Positions 28,840 to 37,688 of a stretch of DNA of 64,000 nucleotides are shown here, one piece after another. The stretch spans positions 178,070-242,069 of the forward strand of contig NZ_JQEZ01000001.1 of assembly GCF_000743705.1 (NCBI RefSeq), written 5' to 3'. Within the stretch, counting starts at the first letter, position 1, and each line of letters begins with the position of its first letter. The DNA comes from Ruegeria halocynthiae. GTDB lineage: Bacteria; Pseudomonadota; Alphaproteobacteria; Rhodobacterales; Rhodobacteraceae. The notes beneath the pieces are model-generated. The model was not told the DNA's origin. It saw nothing but the letters and a program-made list of their open reading frames with translations, and searched no databases. The position numbers were made by a program, and so were the translations under genes.

Positions 28840-30047
28840 ATGTGATCTGACAGTTGGCCGTTTTTCCGGCGGCGTCTGTCAGGTCAAGTTTGGTTCAGGA
28901 ACTTTTCCTTCCAGATCTCTTTGCCCTCGATCATGGTCTGGAACGGCGTTCTGCCGCAACACATTTTGCCCTGATGAGTGCGCTCGTGGTTGTAGTGGTG
29001 CAGCCATTCGTCCAGATCGGCTTGCAGCGTGTCGATGCTGTCGTAGAGCTTCTTGCGGAACGCGACCTGATAAAACTCCTGCAACACCGTCTTGTGGAAC
29101 CGCTCGCAGATGCCGTTCGTCTGGGGCGATTTGACCTTGGTCCTGGTGTGGTCGATGTCATTGATTGCCAGGAAGAGCTGGAAATCATGCTTGTCGGCAC
29201 GTCCGCAGAACTCGGTGCCCCGGTCGGTCATGATCCGCAGCACCGGCAGATCGTGCTCATCGTGGAAGGGCAGCACCCGGTCATTGAGCAGGTCGGCAGC
29301 GGTGATCGGTGTCTTGGTGGTGTAGAGCTTGGCATGCGCCACCTTGCAATAGGTGTCCACGTAAGTCTGCTGATAGACCCGCCCGACGCCCTTGAGGGTG
29401 CCGACATAGAAGGTGTCCTGTGAGCCCAGATAGCCGGGATGGGCTGTTTCCACCTCGCCGCAGGCTTCATCGTCGAGCTTCTTCTTTTCCAGCGCCTGCA
29501 CCTGCGCTTCGGTCAGGATGCAACCCTCTTCGGCGACCTTGGCTTCCAGGGCCTTCAGCCGGGCTTTGAAGTTGGCCAGATCGTGCCGCAGCCAGATCGA
29601 CCTGACACCGGAGGGCGAGACGAAGACGCCCTGTTTGCGCAATTCATTGGAGGTGCGGGCTTGACCATAGGCCGGAAATTCGGTGGCGGATTTGATCACG
29701 GCCTGCTCGGTCGCATCGTCGACCCGGTTAGCAAGGTTGGGCTTGCGCCGGGTGCGCTCGAAAAGCGCCTCCACCCCGCCTTCGTCAACCGCCGCCTTGT
29801 AGCGGTAGAACGTGTCCCGGCTATAGCCCATCACCTGACAGGCTTTCGAGACATTGCCCAGTTCCTCGGCCAGGTTCAGCAAGCCGGTTTTGTGTTTGAT
29901 GATCTTGTCGGTAGTATTCAACATCGTGGTTTCCTCGTTTCGATGGGTTGGTTGGCACCACCATCAAAACGGACAACCATCATCTCCTTCAAGAGATGCG
30001 CCGCCCCCGTTTCAGCTTGCTGAGAAGGGGGCGGTGTCAGATCACAT
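28840..30047. mobile_element. IS481-family insertion sequence
   Basis: A 1.2 kb element with a 13-base perfect terminal inverted repeat, ATGTGATCTGACA at 28840-28852 and its reverse complement at 30035-30047. It carries one transposase gene. No target duplication is visible. Its GC content resembles the chromosome rather than the surrounding island, so it is a later insertion. Confidence 0.85.
28884..29924 (-). CDS. IS481-family transposase
   Basis: A 346-residue DDE transposase. The N-terminal helix-turn-helix reads NVSKACQVMGYSRDTFYRYK. The integrase core has an Asp in QQTYVDTYCKVAHAKLY, an Asp in LRIMTDRGTEFCG, and the catalytic Glu in KSPQTNGICERFHKTVL; the C terminus ends with LHHYNHERTHQGKMC, a family hallmark. 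Complete, flanked by matching terminal repeats. It interrupts the area downstream of the small gene pair at 30064-30617. Confidence 0.93.
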   Translation of the reverse strand: MLNTTDKIIKHKTGLLNLAEELGNVSKACQVMGYSRDTFYRYKAAVDEGGVEALFERTRRKPNLANRVDDATEQAVIKSATEFPAYGQARTSNELRKQGVFVSPSGVRSIWLRHDLANFKARLKALEAKVAEEGCILTEAQVQALEKKKLDDEACGEVETAHPGYLGSQDTFYVGTLKGVGRVYQQTYVDTYCKVAHAKLYTTKTPITAADLLNDRVLPFHDEHDLPVLRIMTDRGTEFCGRADKHDFQLFLAINDIDHTRTKVKSPQTNGICERFHKTVLQEFYQVAFRKKLYDSIDTLQADLDEWLHHYNHERTHQGKMCCGRTPFQTMIEGKEIWKEKFLNQT

Positions 30048-30063
30048 CGAGACTAATTCAATT

Positions 30064-30249
30064 TTAGTCTGCTGCAAGCCCACGCAACCTGCGTCCAGCT
30101 TCCAATCTCTGCGCAATCCAGCTTTCGTCAGCATCATCGTTCAGCTTTTCAAGTTCACGCTCAACTGCATCAATTTTTATCTGCTGCTTTGTTCTCTTCA
30201 CGTTCAACAAACCGCCGCCAGTGTTGCGCAAGCCGCGCGAAGTAATCAA
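30064..30249 (-). CDS. Small helical protein, 61 residues (hypothetical)
   Basis: Starts with TTG at 30249, overlapping the stop of the gene before it (TTGA). The second half is a charged helix (DAVERELEKLNDDADESW). I do not recognise it. Coupling to the preceding gene and continued reading frame are the only support. Fifteen bases after its stop the IS481 element begins, so a longer original product cannot be excluded. Confidence 0.4.
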   Translation of the reverse strand: MITSRGLRNTGGGLLNVKRTKQQIKIDAVERELEKLNDDADESWIAQRLEAGRRLRGLAAD

Positions 30250-30617
30250 GCTTCCAAGTCAGCTTTGCCAGCAATTTGCTCTCCCAAGTAATCCACCAAC
30301 CGCTCAAACTGTGTGTCAGCAACAGCAAACATTTCAGCTGCCGCCTTGCGCCTGCCCCGCCTGCTCGCCGCATCCGCTTTGCTGTACGCAAACGTCGCCC
30401 GCTTCAGCAGCCTTTCATATTCAGCAACTTCTGCTGGTTTGTTCTTCAGGGTCTCACGCAATTCTACCTGTTCGCGCCACTCGTATTCAAACTGTGCATA
30501 CGCAACATCACCAAGTAGCGTGCGCAGCTGACGGTTTTGCACGGTTTTGCCGCCCCTAAGCCGCTCCAAAACATGTTGAAGTTGCGCTTTCCGCTTTTTG
30601 TTGTCGCTCATAGTCAA
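30246..30617 (-). CDS. Basic helical protein, 123 residues (hypothetical)
   Basis: A strongly charged, mostly helical protein. It starts MTMSDNKKRKAQLQHVLERL (a second ATG lies two codons in) and contains NRQLRTLLGDVAYAQFEYEW and KADAASRRGRRKAAAEMF. Possibly nucleic-acid binding, judging by charge only. It is 97 bases downstream of the GNAT gene and overlaps the 61-residue gene, so it appears to be part of one operon with the type ISP enzyme. No family recognised. Confidence 0.6.
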   Translation of the reverse strand: MTMSDNKKRKAQLQHVLERLRGGKTVQNRQLRTLLGDVAYAQFEYEWREQVELRETLKNKPAEVAEYERLLKRATFAYSKADAASRRGRRKAAAEMFAVADTQFERLVDYLGEQIAGKADLEA

Positions 30618-30713
30618 CCCGCCTGCCTACCAGAAACTTTCGCAACTGAGTATCCAGCAAACAGTTTCCAACATAGCAAAAAACCATCGCCACCCTCAAA
30701 CATCCAAAAATCA

Positions 30714-31184
30714 CTAATTTCCCTGCTGGTTCATCTCAATCACAGTTTCTTTGATGCCTTCAACGAAAGCCCAGCTTAAGCGACCGTCCTTTACTGGATA
30801 GTGATACGTAAAGCCAAGCTGGCGGTAATACTCTTCATTCGAAGCTAATCGCGCGGTTTCGATGTGTGTCATTTTAACGTTGCAGTTGGCGACAACATGT
30901 CGAAGCAGTGCGCCCATTACACCCTTGCTTCTGTATGCCGTCTTAACATATGCATCTGCCGCATTCCAAACTGGCTCGCTGGTATAGCGCTCAAAGAAAG
31001 CTGATTTGTCGTTTATTCGAATGAAACCAAGTTGCTTTCCGTCCTCACACGCAACAAAAAACCGAACATTGCTGCCAAACATCTCCTCATTCATTGCGAC
31101 GCTCTCACCCTTGTAAGAACTAAGGAATTTCTTCATCCACCTCCGCTTTTCAGAAAGCTCAAAGATTTCCTCTATCTCAATCAT
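30714..31184 (-). CDS. GNAT acetyltransferase coupled to the type ISP gene
   Basis: A 156-residue GNAT protein from ATG 31184 (MIEIEEIFELSEKR). The acetyl-CoA loop reads YRSKGVMGALLRHVV, and the C-terminal SNEEYYRQLGFTYHY is typical of GNAT folds. A TTG at 31229 would add 15 residues and overlap the stop of the type ISP gene by four bases (TTGA), the same coupling style as the next gene pair, so that start remains possible. Substrate unknown. Position in the restriction-modification operon suggests a role tied to defence, which is inference. Confidence 0.77.
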   Translation of the reverse strand: MIEIEEIFELSEKRRWMKKFLSSYKGESVAMNEEMFGSNVRFFVACEDGKQLGFIRINDKSAFFERYTSEPVWNAADAYVKTAYRSKGVMGALLRHVVANCNVKMTHIETARLASNEEYYRQLGFTYHYPVKDGRLSWAFVEGIKETVIEMNQQGN

Positions 31185-31225
31185 ACATATATCCCCAAAC
31201 CGCACGTTCAGATGGAAAGAATTGA

Positions 31226-34200
31226 TCAATCAATGTCTAGCTTTGGCAAGCTATTGACAATCTTCATCGTTTCCAAGCTTACAGTTATGACGCGCTGGAA
31301 AAGTTCAAGCGGGTAAGCTGGGTTGTCCATTGTTTCGTTCGCATAATCGTTCGCGTCGTTCACAATGCCGCTCTTTGCGTCCGTTTTCACGCTTTGCCGT
31401 TCCATTACCCATTCAAGCGCGCTCTTGCCATTCACTACGTAGTCGTAAGCTTCAAGCGGAATACTTGTGATTGTGACGTTGGCGTTGTAGTGCACTTTCG
31501 TCTTGTCTAAGTTTGGTCGCTTGCCCGCAAACTTCATTTGCTGAACGCGGAAGAACGCCTTTGCGTCGTCATACTGCGCAAGCCGCAAATCGCCTTCCGC
31601 AATAGTCACTGGGTAAGCTTCAACTTGCTCGTAGTTCACGTGCAAATCCCCAAGCTTGCGCCCTGCTTCTGCAAACGCCCAAAAATCGTCTTCTTTGTTT
31701 ACTGCTGGAATGCGTGGCAATTGCTTGCTTAGATTGTCAGCGAAGCGTGTTCTGTAATCTTCGCTGTGCAACATACCGTAGACGTAGTAAAAAACATCTT
31801 CCTTTGTGATCGCAGCGTTACCGTATGCTGTCAGGAAGTGCTTCAAGCCACTTTCCGTTACACCGCTAGCCTCCCTTAGTTCTTCTTCTCTATTGCTGCT
31901 TTCAAACAAGTCGCTTTCATCGTGCACTGCCGCATCAAACACCTTCAACGGAAAATGCTGGGAACCACCGTCACTTTGCAAGTCCATCAGCTCATCAGCC
32001 ATAAGCGCAATTTGCCCGTGTCCTCTCCATCTTTGCTTAATGACGATAGAACGATTGCCACATGAATTGCTTGGAAAAATTCTTTCCAGTTTTCCCATTC
32101 TGTGTACCCAAAGGCTTTCGTAATACAAATGCTCTTTTGAATATGGTCTGTAAGAAGCGATCCTAAACGCCGTATTGTGAAGCAATGAAGTTGTGCCGCG
32201 ACCCAAACTACTCTTAAGAGATGAAGTCCACTTTATGCGTTTAGCGTCGTCAATTGGTTCACCGCCTGCTTCTGCAAGCATGTTGTAGAGCTCAATCATT
32301 TCCTTGCAGTTCTTGGCTAGCTTAGAGGGGCTTGCGTTGTAGACCCAGTAGTCTCTTCCAGTTTCAACCCCCCTGCTGCCAAGCTGAAACAAGCCTTCAT
32401 CGTCATCCAAAAACGCAATGTGCCTGTCAAATGTCGTATCGCGTTGATTTATCCAATCGCCATGCTCGTCAGTTTCAATTTCCAGCCACGCATCAGTTGC
32501 ACTTAAACCGTCTATGGAACCTAAGGCGCTGACTTTTTGTAGCTTCTGCTCGCGCGTTAAGTAGTCACCAATGTCGTAGTACTTAATCTCACCGTGCTTA
32601 ACTGCTTGCGGGTTTTTGACGAGCAAGGAAATAGCAACTGGTGCGCGACTACCGCTGCCAAAAATCTTCCCACCCTCGCGTTTTGAAAGTTCGCCGCTAG
32701 TTCTCTGATTGCCGCGCAAATTGAACACGTAGATGCTGCTAAACTCTTCTTCCAAGCATTTGCGCATGCCGTCAGTTGCATTGCCGTCTATCCAGCCACC
32801 ATTTGTTACAAAACCAACGACGCCACTTTCACCAACCCTATCACTCGCCCAACGTATTGCTTGCACATAGCTGTCGTAGAGTGAATTTTTGTTGGTTGCT
32901 TTTGTATGGCGCGCATAAGTGTCCGCAATGCGCTTATTCAAGTCTTTGTATTCAACACCAATGTTCGCAACATTGTAGGGCGGATTTCCAATTATGACTT
33001 TAATATCAAGTGCTTTTTGCCTGCTGCGCCGCTCACTGTTGTCCGCCATCAGCGCCGCAACCATGTCGTCGCTTTCGTACATCTCAAAAGTGTCAGTCAA
33101 ACAAATGCCTTCAAACGGCGCATAGTCGTTGCCGCTCAAGCTGTGATAAGCGGCTTCTATGTTTACTGCGGCAATGTAGTAGGCAAGCAGCACAATTTCA
33201 TTTGCGTGTATCTCGTTCTTAAATTTGTGTTCTAGCTCATCCGCATCAATCAGTCCGCTTTGCAGCAGGCGCGTGATAAACGTTCCCGTGCCAGTAAACG
33301 GATCAATAATGTGCACGCCCTTGCTACCAAGTGTTTGCCCAAATTCCTGTTTCAAAATGTCGTTGACGCTGTGGATGATAAAATCAACGACTTCAACGGG
33401 CGTATAAACAATGCCCAGTTTTTCAGTGAGTTTGGGGAAAGCAGTTTTGAAGAATTTGTCATATAGCTCAACAATAATCTTCTGCTTGCCTTCAGCGTTG
33501 TCAATACCACTCGCGCGTCGTTTCACGCTTGCGTAAAAGCTTTCAAGCTCCTCCGCTTCTTTCTGCAAATTCTGTGGCTCAAGTACAGAAATGACATTTT
33601 GCATGGCTTGGGAAACGGGGTTTAAGCTGGCAAAATCGTAGTCCTCAAACAGCGCATCAAACACAGGTTTGGTAATAAGATGCTGCGCTAGCATCTCAAT
33701 CGCTTCTTCATCCGTAACCGCACTGTTCAAGTCATCGCGTATTTCAGCCAAAAACTCGTCAAAAACTTCGCGCTCAGCGTCACCTGTTTCAAGTATCGCT
33801 TTGATTCGCTCAATGTGCTTTTGCGCAATCTCACCAATGTCTTTCGCCCAGTTTTCCCAATACGTGCGCCGCCCGCATTTCTGCACGATTTTCGCACGTA
33901 TAGCAGCTGGAAACTCGTCAAAGATAAAGTTGAGCTGTTCTTCCGTGCGTGCTGATGCCGTTGTATCGTTGTCGTCCTCGCTTCCACCTTCACCAATACC
34001 AGCGCCCTGCTCGCCTGTTTGCTTTTGCGGGAGGTTTTCAGCAACAGCGATAACTTCAATCTGCCCCCCTGTATCGTTGTTCAACTCAAGCTTGTTGATC
34101 GTCGCGTCGAACCTGTCGTCATGCGCACGCAACGCGTTCAAAATCTGCCAAACAACCCTGTAACGCTCGTTGTCGTTCAGCGCATCTTCTGGACTTACAC

Positions 34201-36004
34201 CCGCTGGAATAACCACTGGCAAAATTACGTAGCCAAGCTTTTTACCCTCTGCCCTGCGCATCACACGCCCAACACTTTGCACAACATCAATTTGCGATTT
34301 GCGCGGATGCAGGAACAAAATTGCGTCTAAGCTAGGTACATCCACGCCTTCGCTCAAACAGCGTGCGTTGCTTAAAATTTTGCATCCGTTGTGCTCAACG
34401 TCGTCGCCAAGCCAATGCAACAATTCGCCACGTGTTTTTGCGTTAAATGTGCCGTCAACATGCTCAACCGCGCAGCTCAGCATGTCTTCAGTTTCGTCAT
34501 CAACTACGCTTGCGCCGTTGTATTCATCCACAACTGCCGCGAATTCGCGCGCAATCAATTTGCTTGAGCGTATGTCTTTACAAAACGCAATGGCACGGCG
34601 CATGGGATCTGCATCTACAGCAAACTCCTGGTTGTCGCCGTGCTTTTGCAGCGCCTTGTAGCAACCAATGATCTTAGTTGCGTCGTCCAGCTTCAGCTCG
34701 TTGTCTTCCGCAAGCCTGCTTTGCACTGATCTGCTTACAACCGTCTCGTCCATTGCAAGCACGATCACTTTGTAATCAGTCAGCATGCCATTCTCTACAG
34801 CCCAACTAAAGCCGCGCGTAAAAAACGTTGGTCCGTAAAGTGCTTCGTCATCCATGTCACAAAGTTCAACAGCCGCATCAGCCGCTTTCGCTCGTGCACT
34901 ATCGCCAAAGATTCGTGGTGTCGCGGTCATGTAAAGTCGTTTGGCGCCATTCACGTATGCGTTGTCGTGTATTTTGACAAAGTTGCTGGCTTCTTCGCCG
35001 TCAATAGTTGCACCCGTTGTTCTGTGCGCCTCGTCGCAAATTATTAGGTCGAATTGCTGCAAACCCTGTTCTTGCGCTGCGGTAATTACTGGCAAACTTT
35101 GATAGGTGCTGAACACAACAGTCATACGTTCCGCATCATCTGCGCCAGCTTTTTCAACTATTTTTGCAGGCTGCGTCGTCGCTGGAAATTCAAGTTCGTG
35201 TACTTCAATTTCAGCAATATCATCATTGTCTTTTCTGCGTTTCCCAACTTGTGCATCGCTGCAAACAGCAAACGAACGCAACTCAGTTTCTGTATCAAAA
35301 GTCCATTCCCGCACCGTCTGCGCAATCAATGCAAGCGATGGGACAAGAAACAGAACACGCTTGCCTTTGCCAGCCAACGCTTCTGCAATCTTCAAAGCTG
35401 TAAATGTTTTGCCAGTGCCGCAAGCCATTATTAGCTTGCCCCTGTCATGTTCTTCAAAACCGCTCTTTACCGCATCAAGCGCCTGCTGCTGATGCGATCT
35501 CAGCTGCTTTTTGTCATGCAGCTTAATTTCTTCGCTTGCTTCAAAAACGCTCCAGTCAATCGCACTTTCACGCAACGCATCCAAACCAACGCGTATAACG
35601 GGAATGCTTTGCCCGCGTATCGTTTCTTCTGCGTTCTCGCTCCAGTCTCTTTCAGTGGTGTCAATAAACACGCGGCGTTGAAACGGCGCTTTAGAAGATG
35701 CGCTGAGGAATTTATCAACGTCACCTTTCTGCACACGATGCTGGGCTGAGTAGAATTTGCACTGTACGGCAGCAAGACCGTCTTCATCAGCAAGCTTTGC
35801 AACCAAGTCAATTCCAGTGTCTTTTGCAGTCCAGCCGTTGTCTTTCGCCCAATCGCTGTACGTCCAAACGTCACTAAACTGTTGCGCTTGCACTGGATCG
35901 TTGCGCAAGTAAGCAAGCGATAGGCGTTCAAAATATGTGCCTTTTTCGCGCTCAGTTACTGCTGCGTTGCGGTAAGATTGTAGAATACGGTCTAACGCTG
36001 ACAT
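31226..36004 (-). CDS. Type ISP single-polypeptide restriction-modification enzyme (LlaGI-like)
   Basis: A 1592-residue enzyme from ATG 36004. Domain order matches LlaGI/LlaBIII: an Mrr-like nuclease (about 20-140; catalytic Asp66 in TGIDLVA and QCK at 81-83), a superfamily 2 translocase (Walker A MACGTGKT near 195, DEAH near 325, motif III MTATPRIF), a helical coupler, a gamma-class N6-adenine methyltransferase (motif I DPFTGTGTF near 900, motif IV NPPY near 1005) and a C-terminal target-recognition region. Such enzymes methylate one strand of an asymmetric site and cut DNA after translocation when head-to-head sites are unmodified. In-frame ATGs further upstream (36124, 36076) would add residues not typical of the family. 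No interruption seen. A GNAT gene follows directly. Confidence 0.92.
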   Translation of the reverse strand: MSALDRILQSYRNAAVTEREKGTYFERLSLAYLRNDPVQAQQFSDVWTYSDWAKDNGWTAKDTGIDLVAKLADEDGLAAVQCKFYSAQHRVQKGDVDKFLSASSKAPFQRRVFIDTTERDWSENAEETIRGQSIPVIRVGLDALRESAIDWSVFEASEEIKLHDKKQLRSHQQQALDAVKSGFEEHDRGKLIMACGTGKTFTALKIAEALAGKGKRVLFLVPSLALIAQTVREWTFDTETELRSFAVCSDAQVGKRRKDNDDIAEIEVHELEFPATTQPAKIVEKAGADDAERMTVVFSTYQSLPVITAAQEQGLQQFDLIICDEAHRTTGATIDGEEASNFVKIHDNAYVNGAKRLYMTATPRIFGDSARAKAADAAVELCDMDDEALYGPTFFTRGFSWAVENGMLTDYKVIVLAMDETVVSRSVQSRLAEDNELKLDDATKIIGCYKALQKHGDNQEFAVDADPMRRAIAFCKDIRSSKLIAREFAAVVDEYNGASVVDDETEDMLSCAVEHVDGTFNAKTRGELLHWLGDDVEHNGCKILSNARCLSEGVDVPSLDAILFLHPRKSQIDVVQSVGRVMRRAEGKKLGYVILPVVIPAGVSPEDALNDNERYRVVWQILNALRAHDDRFDATINKLELNNDTGGQIEVIAVAENLPQKQTGEQGAGIGEGGSEDDNDTTASARTEEQLNFIFDEFPAAIRAKIVQKCGRRTYWENWAKDIGEIAQKHIERIKAILETGDAEREVFDEFLAEIRDDLNSAVTDEEAIEMLAQHLITKPVFDALFEDYDFASLNPVSQAMQNVISVLEPQNLQKEAEELESFYASVKRRASGIDNAEGKQKIIVELYDKFFKTAFPKLTEKLGIVYTPVEVVDFIIHSVNDILKQEFGQTLGSKGVHIIDPFTGTGTFITRLLQSGLIDADELEHKFKNEIHANEIVLLAYYIAAVNIEAAYHSLSGNDYAPFEGICLTDTFEMYESDDMVAALMADNSERRSRQKALDIKVIIGNPPYNVANIGVEYKDLNKRIADTYARHTKATNKNSLYDSYVQAIRWASDRVGESGVVGFVTNGGWIDGNATDGMRKCLEEEFSSIYVFNLRGNQRTSGELSKREGGKIFGSGSRAPVAISLLVKNPQAVKHGEIKYYDIGDYLTREQKLQKVSALGSIDGLSATDAWLEIETDEHGDWINQRDTTFDRHIAFLDDDEGLFQLGSRGVETGRDYWVYNASPSKLAKNCKEMIELYNMLAEAGGEPIDDAKRIKWTSSLKSSLGRGTTSLLHNTAFRIASYRPYSKEHLYYESLWVHRMGKLERIFPSNSCGNRSIVIKQRWRGHGQIALMADELMDLQSDGGSQHFPLKVFDAAVHDESDLFESSNREEELREASGVTESGLKHFLTAYGNAAITKEDVFYYVYGMLHSEDYRTRFADNLSKQLPRIPAVNKEDDFWAFAEAGRKLGDLHVNYEQVEAYPVTIAEGDLRLAQYDDAKAFFRVQQMKFAGKRPNLDKTKVHYNANVTITSIPLEAYDYVVNGKSALEWVMERQSVKTDAKSGIVNDANDYANETMDNPAYPLELFQRVITVSLETMKIVNSLPKLDID

Positions 36005-36199
36005 AGGATAATTGCTCGCCACTAAGTGTTTGTTTTGGAACAGGCTATAGCTTGTGGTTGAAGTGCGCCACAGCATTATCGCTCCTTTGCGCCCATTCTC
36101 CGTAAGCAAAACACCTTGCCTCACCTAAACTTCGCCAAAGCGTGCCAACGTCGCCCAATCCTTTGTCGTCAAAGCATAAATAGCTTGAAGGCTTTACAC

Positions 36200-36517
36200 A
36201 TGGGACAACTCAAAAACATTGGAAAACAGCTTGAACTGCTGTTTGCGGGCTACTTGGAGCTTGATGACGACGAGCAAGACACTGCGATTGACATGACGGT
36301 GCTTTTGCTGCGCCAAATGCTGCGTGACAGGAGTGGCAGGCGACAGAAGCTAACAGAGCTTGAAGCTGGCACGAAGCGCACAACTGGCAAACATACGCAG
36401 CGATCACACGCTAAAAAAGCGCGCGGAAAGCTTGTGCGCAAATCAAACGCTGCCAGCCCACAAGCCCCCATCAAGTCAGTACAAGTAACGAAGAAAAATG
36501 AACTACGTAGAAAATGA
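36200..36517 (+). CDS. Small basic protein before the Rep-like gene (hypothetical)
   Basis: A 105-residue protein from ATG 36200, with GAAGG eight bases upstream. The N-terminal half is helical and acidic (LELLFAGYLELDDDEQDTA), the C-terminal half strongly basic (RTTGKHTQRSHAKKARGK). It overlaps the start of the next gene by 20 bases. It is divergent from the type ISP gene with about 195 bases between starts. I do not recognise a family; the tail suggests nucleic-acid contact. Confidence 0.6.
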   Translation: MGQLKNIGKQLELLFAGYLELDDDEQDTAIDMTVLLLRQMLRDRSGRRQKLTELEAGTKRTTGKHTQRSHAKKARGKLVRKSNAASPQAPIKSVQVTKKNELRRK

Positions 36518-37109
36518 AAAACAGAAGCAGGCTTTGACGAATTGGCTGGCACAAGCTGGCTGGACAGTTTTTGGCACGCTGAAGTTTACTGATGGGTACA
36601 GCACTAGCGAACACAAAGCAGGACAATGTGTACGCAGGTTTTTTAATGAGCTGGACAGGACATACATTGGGCGCAACTTGGCAGATAATGGGCACAGAAT
36701 TGAACGAGCTGTCTTTAGGCAACTTGGCAGCAGCGGCAGCAATTTGCATTTTCATTTCGTTGCCAAGCCAAATGCAAACATAGAGAACTTTTGCGAGACT
36801 GCACGCTGCGTTTGGGATGAAACAAGCAGCTTTACGATGGGCTACGAGCATACTATAATTGAGAAGGCGCGGAGCGCGGCGCACACGGCACGTTATGGCT
36901 TGCATGAATTTGACAAGTTGGGCGCTGATACGTTGTATCTGCCTGCCACGCACTTTTCCAAGCTGCCGCCCAGTCCCAAACCCATTCACACATTTCGTCG
37001 TCTAACCAAACGACAAGCAGCTAACGAGCTGACCAAAGAAACTGCGTTGATGCGAGTAGCAGTTGCAGCACGCAGGGCGAAGATAGCAGGACAAACTGCA
37101 ACACACTGA
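36498..37109 (+). CDS. Putative HUH-type Rep-like protein
   Basis: A 203-residue protein that resembles rolling-circle replication initiators in the order of its motifs. Candidate motif I is WTVFGTLKF (residues about 22-30), motif II the HUH-like LHFHFVA (about 83-89), and a candidate nicking Tyr lies in HTARYGLHEF (about 132). The C terminus is basic. HUH enzymes nick one DNA strand and attach covalently to it. Spacing fits a small Rep domain, but the motif matches are by eye only and the family is not certain. It overlaps the small basic gene before it. Confidence 0.6.
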   Translation: MNYVENEKQKQALTNWLAQAGWTVFGTLKFTDGYSTSEHKAGQCVRRFFNELDRTYIGRNLADNGHRIERAVFRQLGSSGSNLHFHFVAKPNANIENFCETARCVWDETSSFTMGYEHTIIEKARSAAHTARYGLHEFDKLGADTLYLPATHFSKLPPSPKPIHTFRRLTKRQAANELTKETALMRVAVAARRAKIAGQTATH

Positions 37110-37155
37110 AAAACTGCGATGCGGACTGATGTGTGCAGGCGGGAACGCTGGAAGT

Positions 37156-37172
37156 TACAAACGCTGTTTGTA
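37156..37172. repeat. Perfect palindrome TACAAAC-GCT-GTTTGTA
   Basis: A seven-base perfect inverted repeat with three-base loop in the 134-base gap between the Rep-like gene and the next gene. It could be an operator or a hairpin nick site for the Rep-like protein. There is no T-run to make it a terminator. Confidence 0.5.
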
Positions 37173-37243
37173 GCTAATCCTAAGTTTTTGCCAAATCCAA
37201 ATATTTCAAAACAAACGAAGTTTTCGAGCAAAGGTAAACAGAC

Positions 37244-37540
37244 ATGAAATTGATGAATTATACGTACATGAAGCTGATTGAGATTGATGAGATTGAAACA
37301 GCAGAGGAGCTAAGCAGAACTTGGTGCAGAAAGAACAGAAACTGGTTTGCTTGGCAAAAGCACGCAGGACATGACTTTAGCGTTGACGCTGCGATTAACT
37401 GCTTGGCGCGCACGCGGGCTAGACTTGCGGAGCGGAGCGACAGCAAGGGCAAGCGGGGATTGGAAGAAGTAGAACGGCTGCTGAGTGACTACTTGCTGCA
37501 CAAACACAAGATTGCTGAAATCGCAGACGCAGATGTATGA
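37244..37540 (+). CDS. Hypothetical protein of the island
   Basis: A 98-residue helical, charged protein. Segments: IEIDEIETAEELSRTW, RNWFAWQKHAGHDFSVDAA and EEVERLLSDYLLHKHK. An in-frame ATG lies eight codons in. I do not recognise it. It is on the same strand as the Rep-like gene and ends at a terminator, so the three genes 36200-37540 look like one transcription unit. Confidence 0.55.
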   Translation: MKLMNYTYMKLIEIDEIETAEELSRTWCRKNRNWFAWQKHAGHDFSVDAAINCLARTRARLAERSDSKGKRGLEEVERLLSDYLLHKHKIAEIADADV

Positions 37541-37599
37541 CCTGTTTTGTTATAATCTTCGTAATATCTAACATCTTCACTGAACTACGTTTGATAACA

Positions 37600-37624
37600 A
37601 AGGCTTAACTTCACAGCCTTTTTT
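37600..37624 (+). terminator. Terminator of the Rep-like gene cluster
   Basis: AAGGCT (37600-37605) pairs with AGCCTT (37615-37620) around a nine-base loop, followed by TTTT. It lies 60 bases past the 98-residue gene. Confidence 0.7.
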
Positions 37625-37688
37625 GATCGTTTTGTAAAATGTGCGACTTTACAATGATTTACGACAAAGGCACACATTTAGGTGAGAC

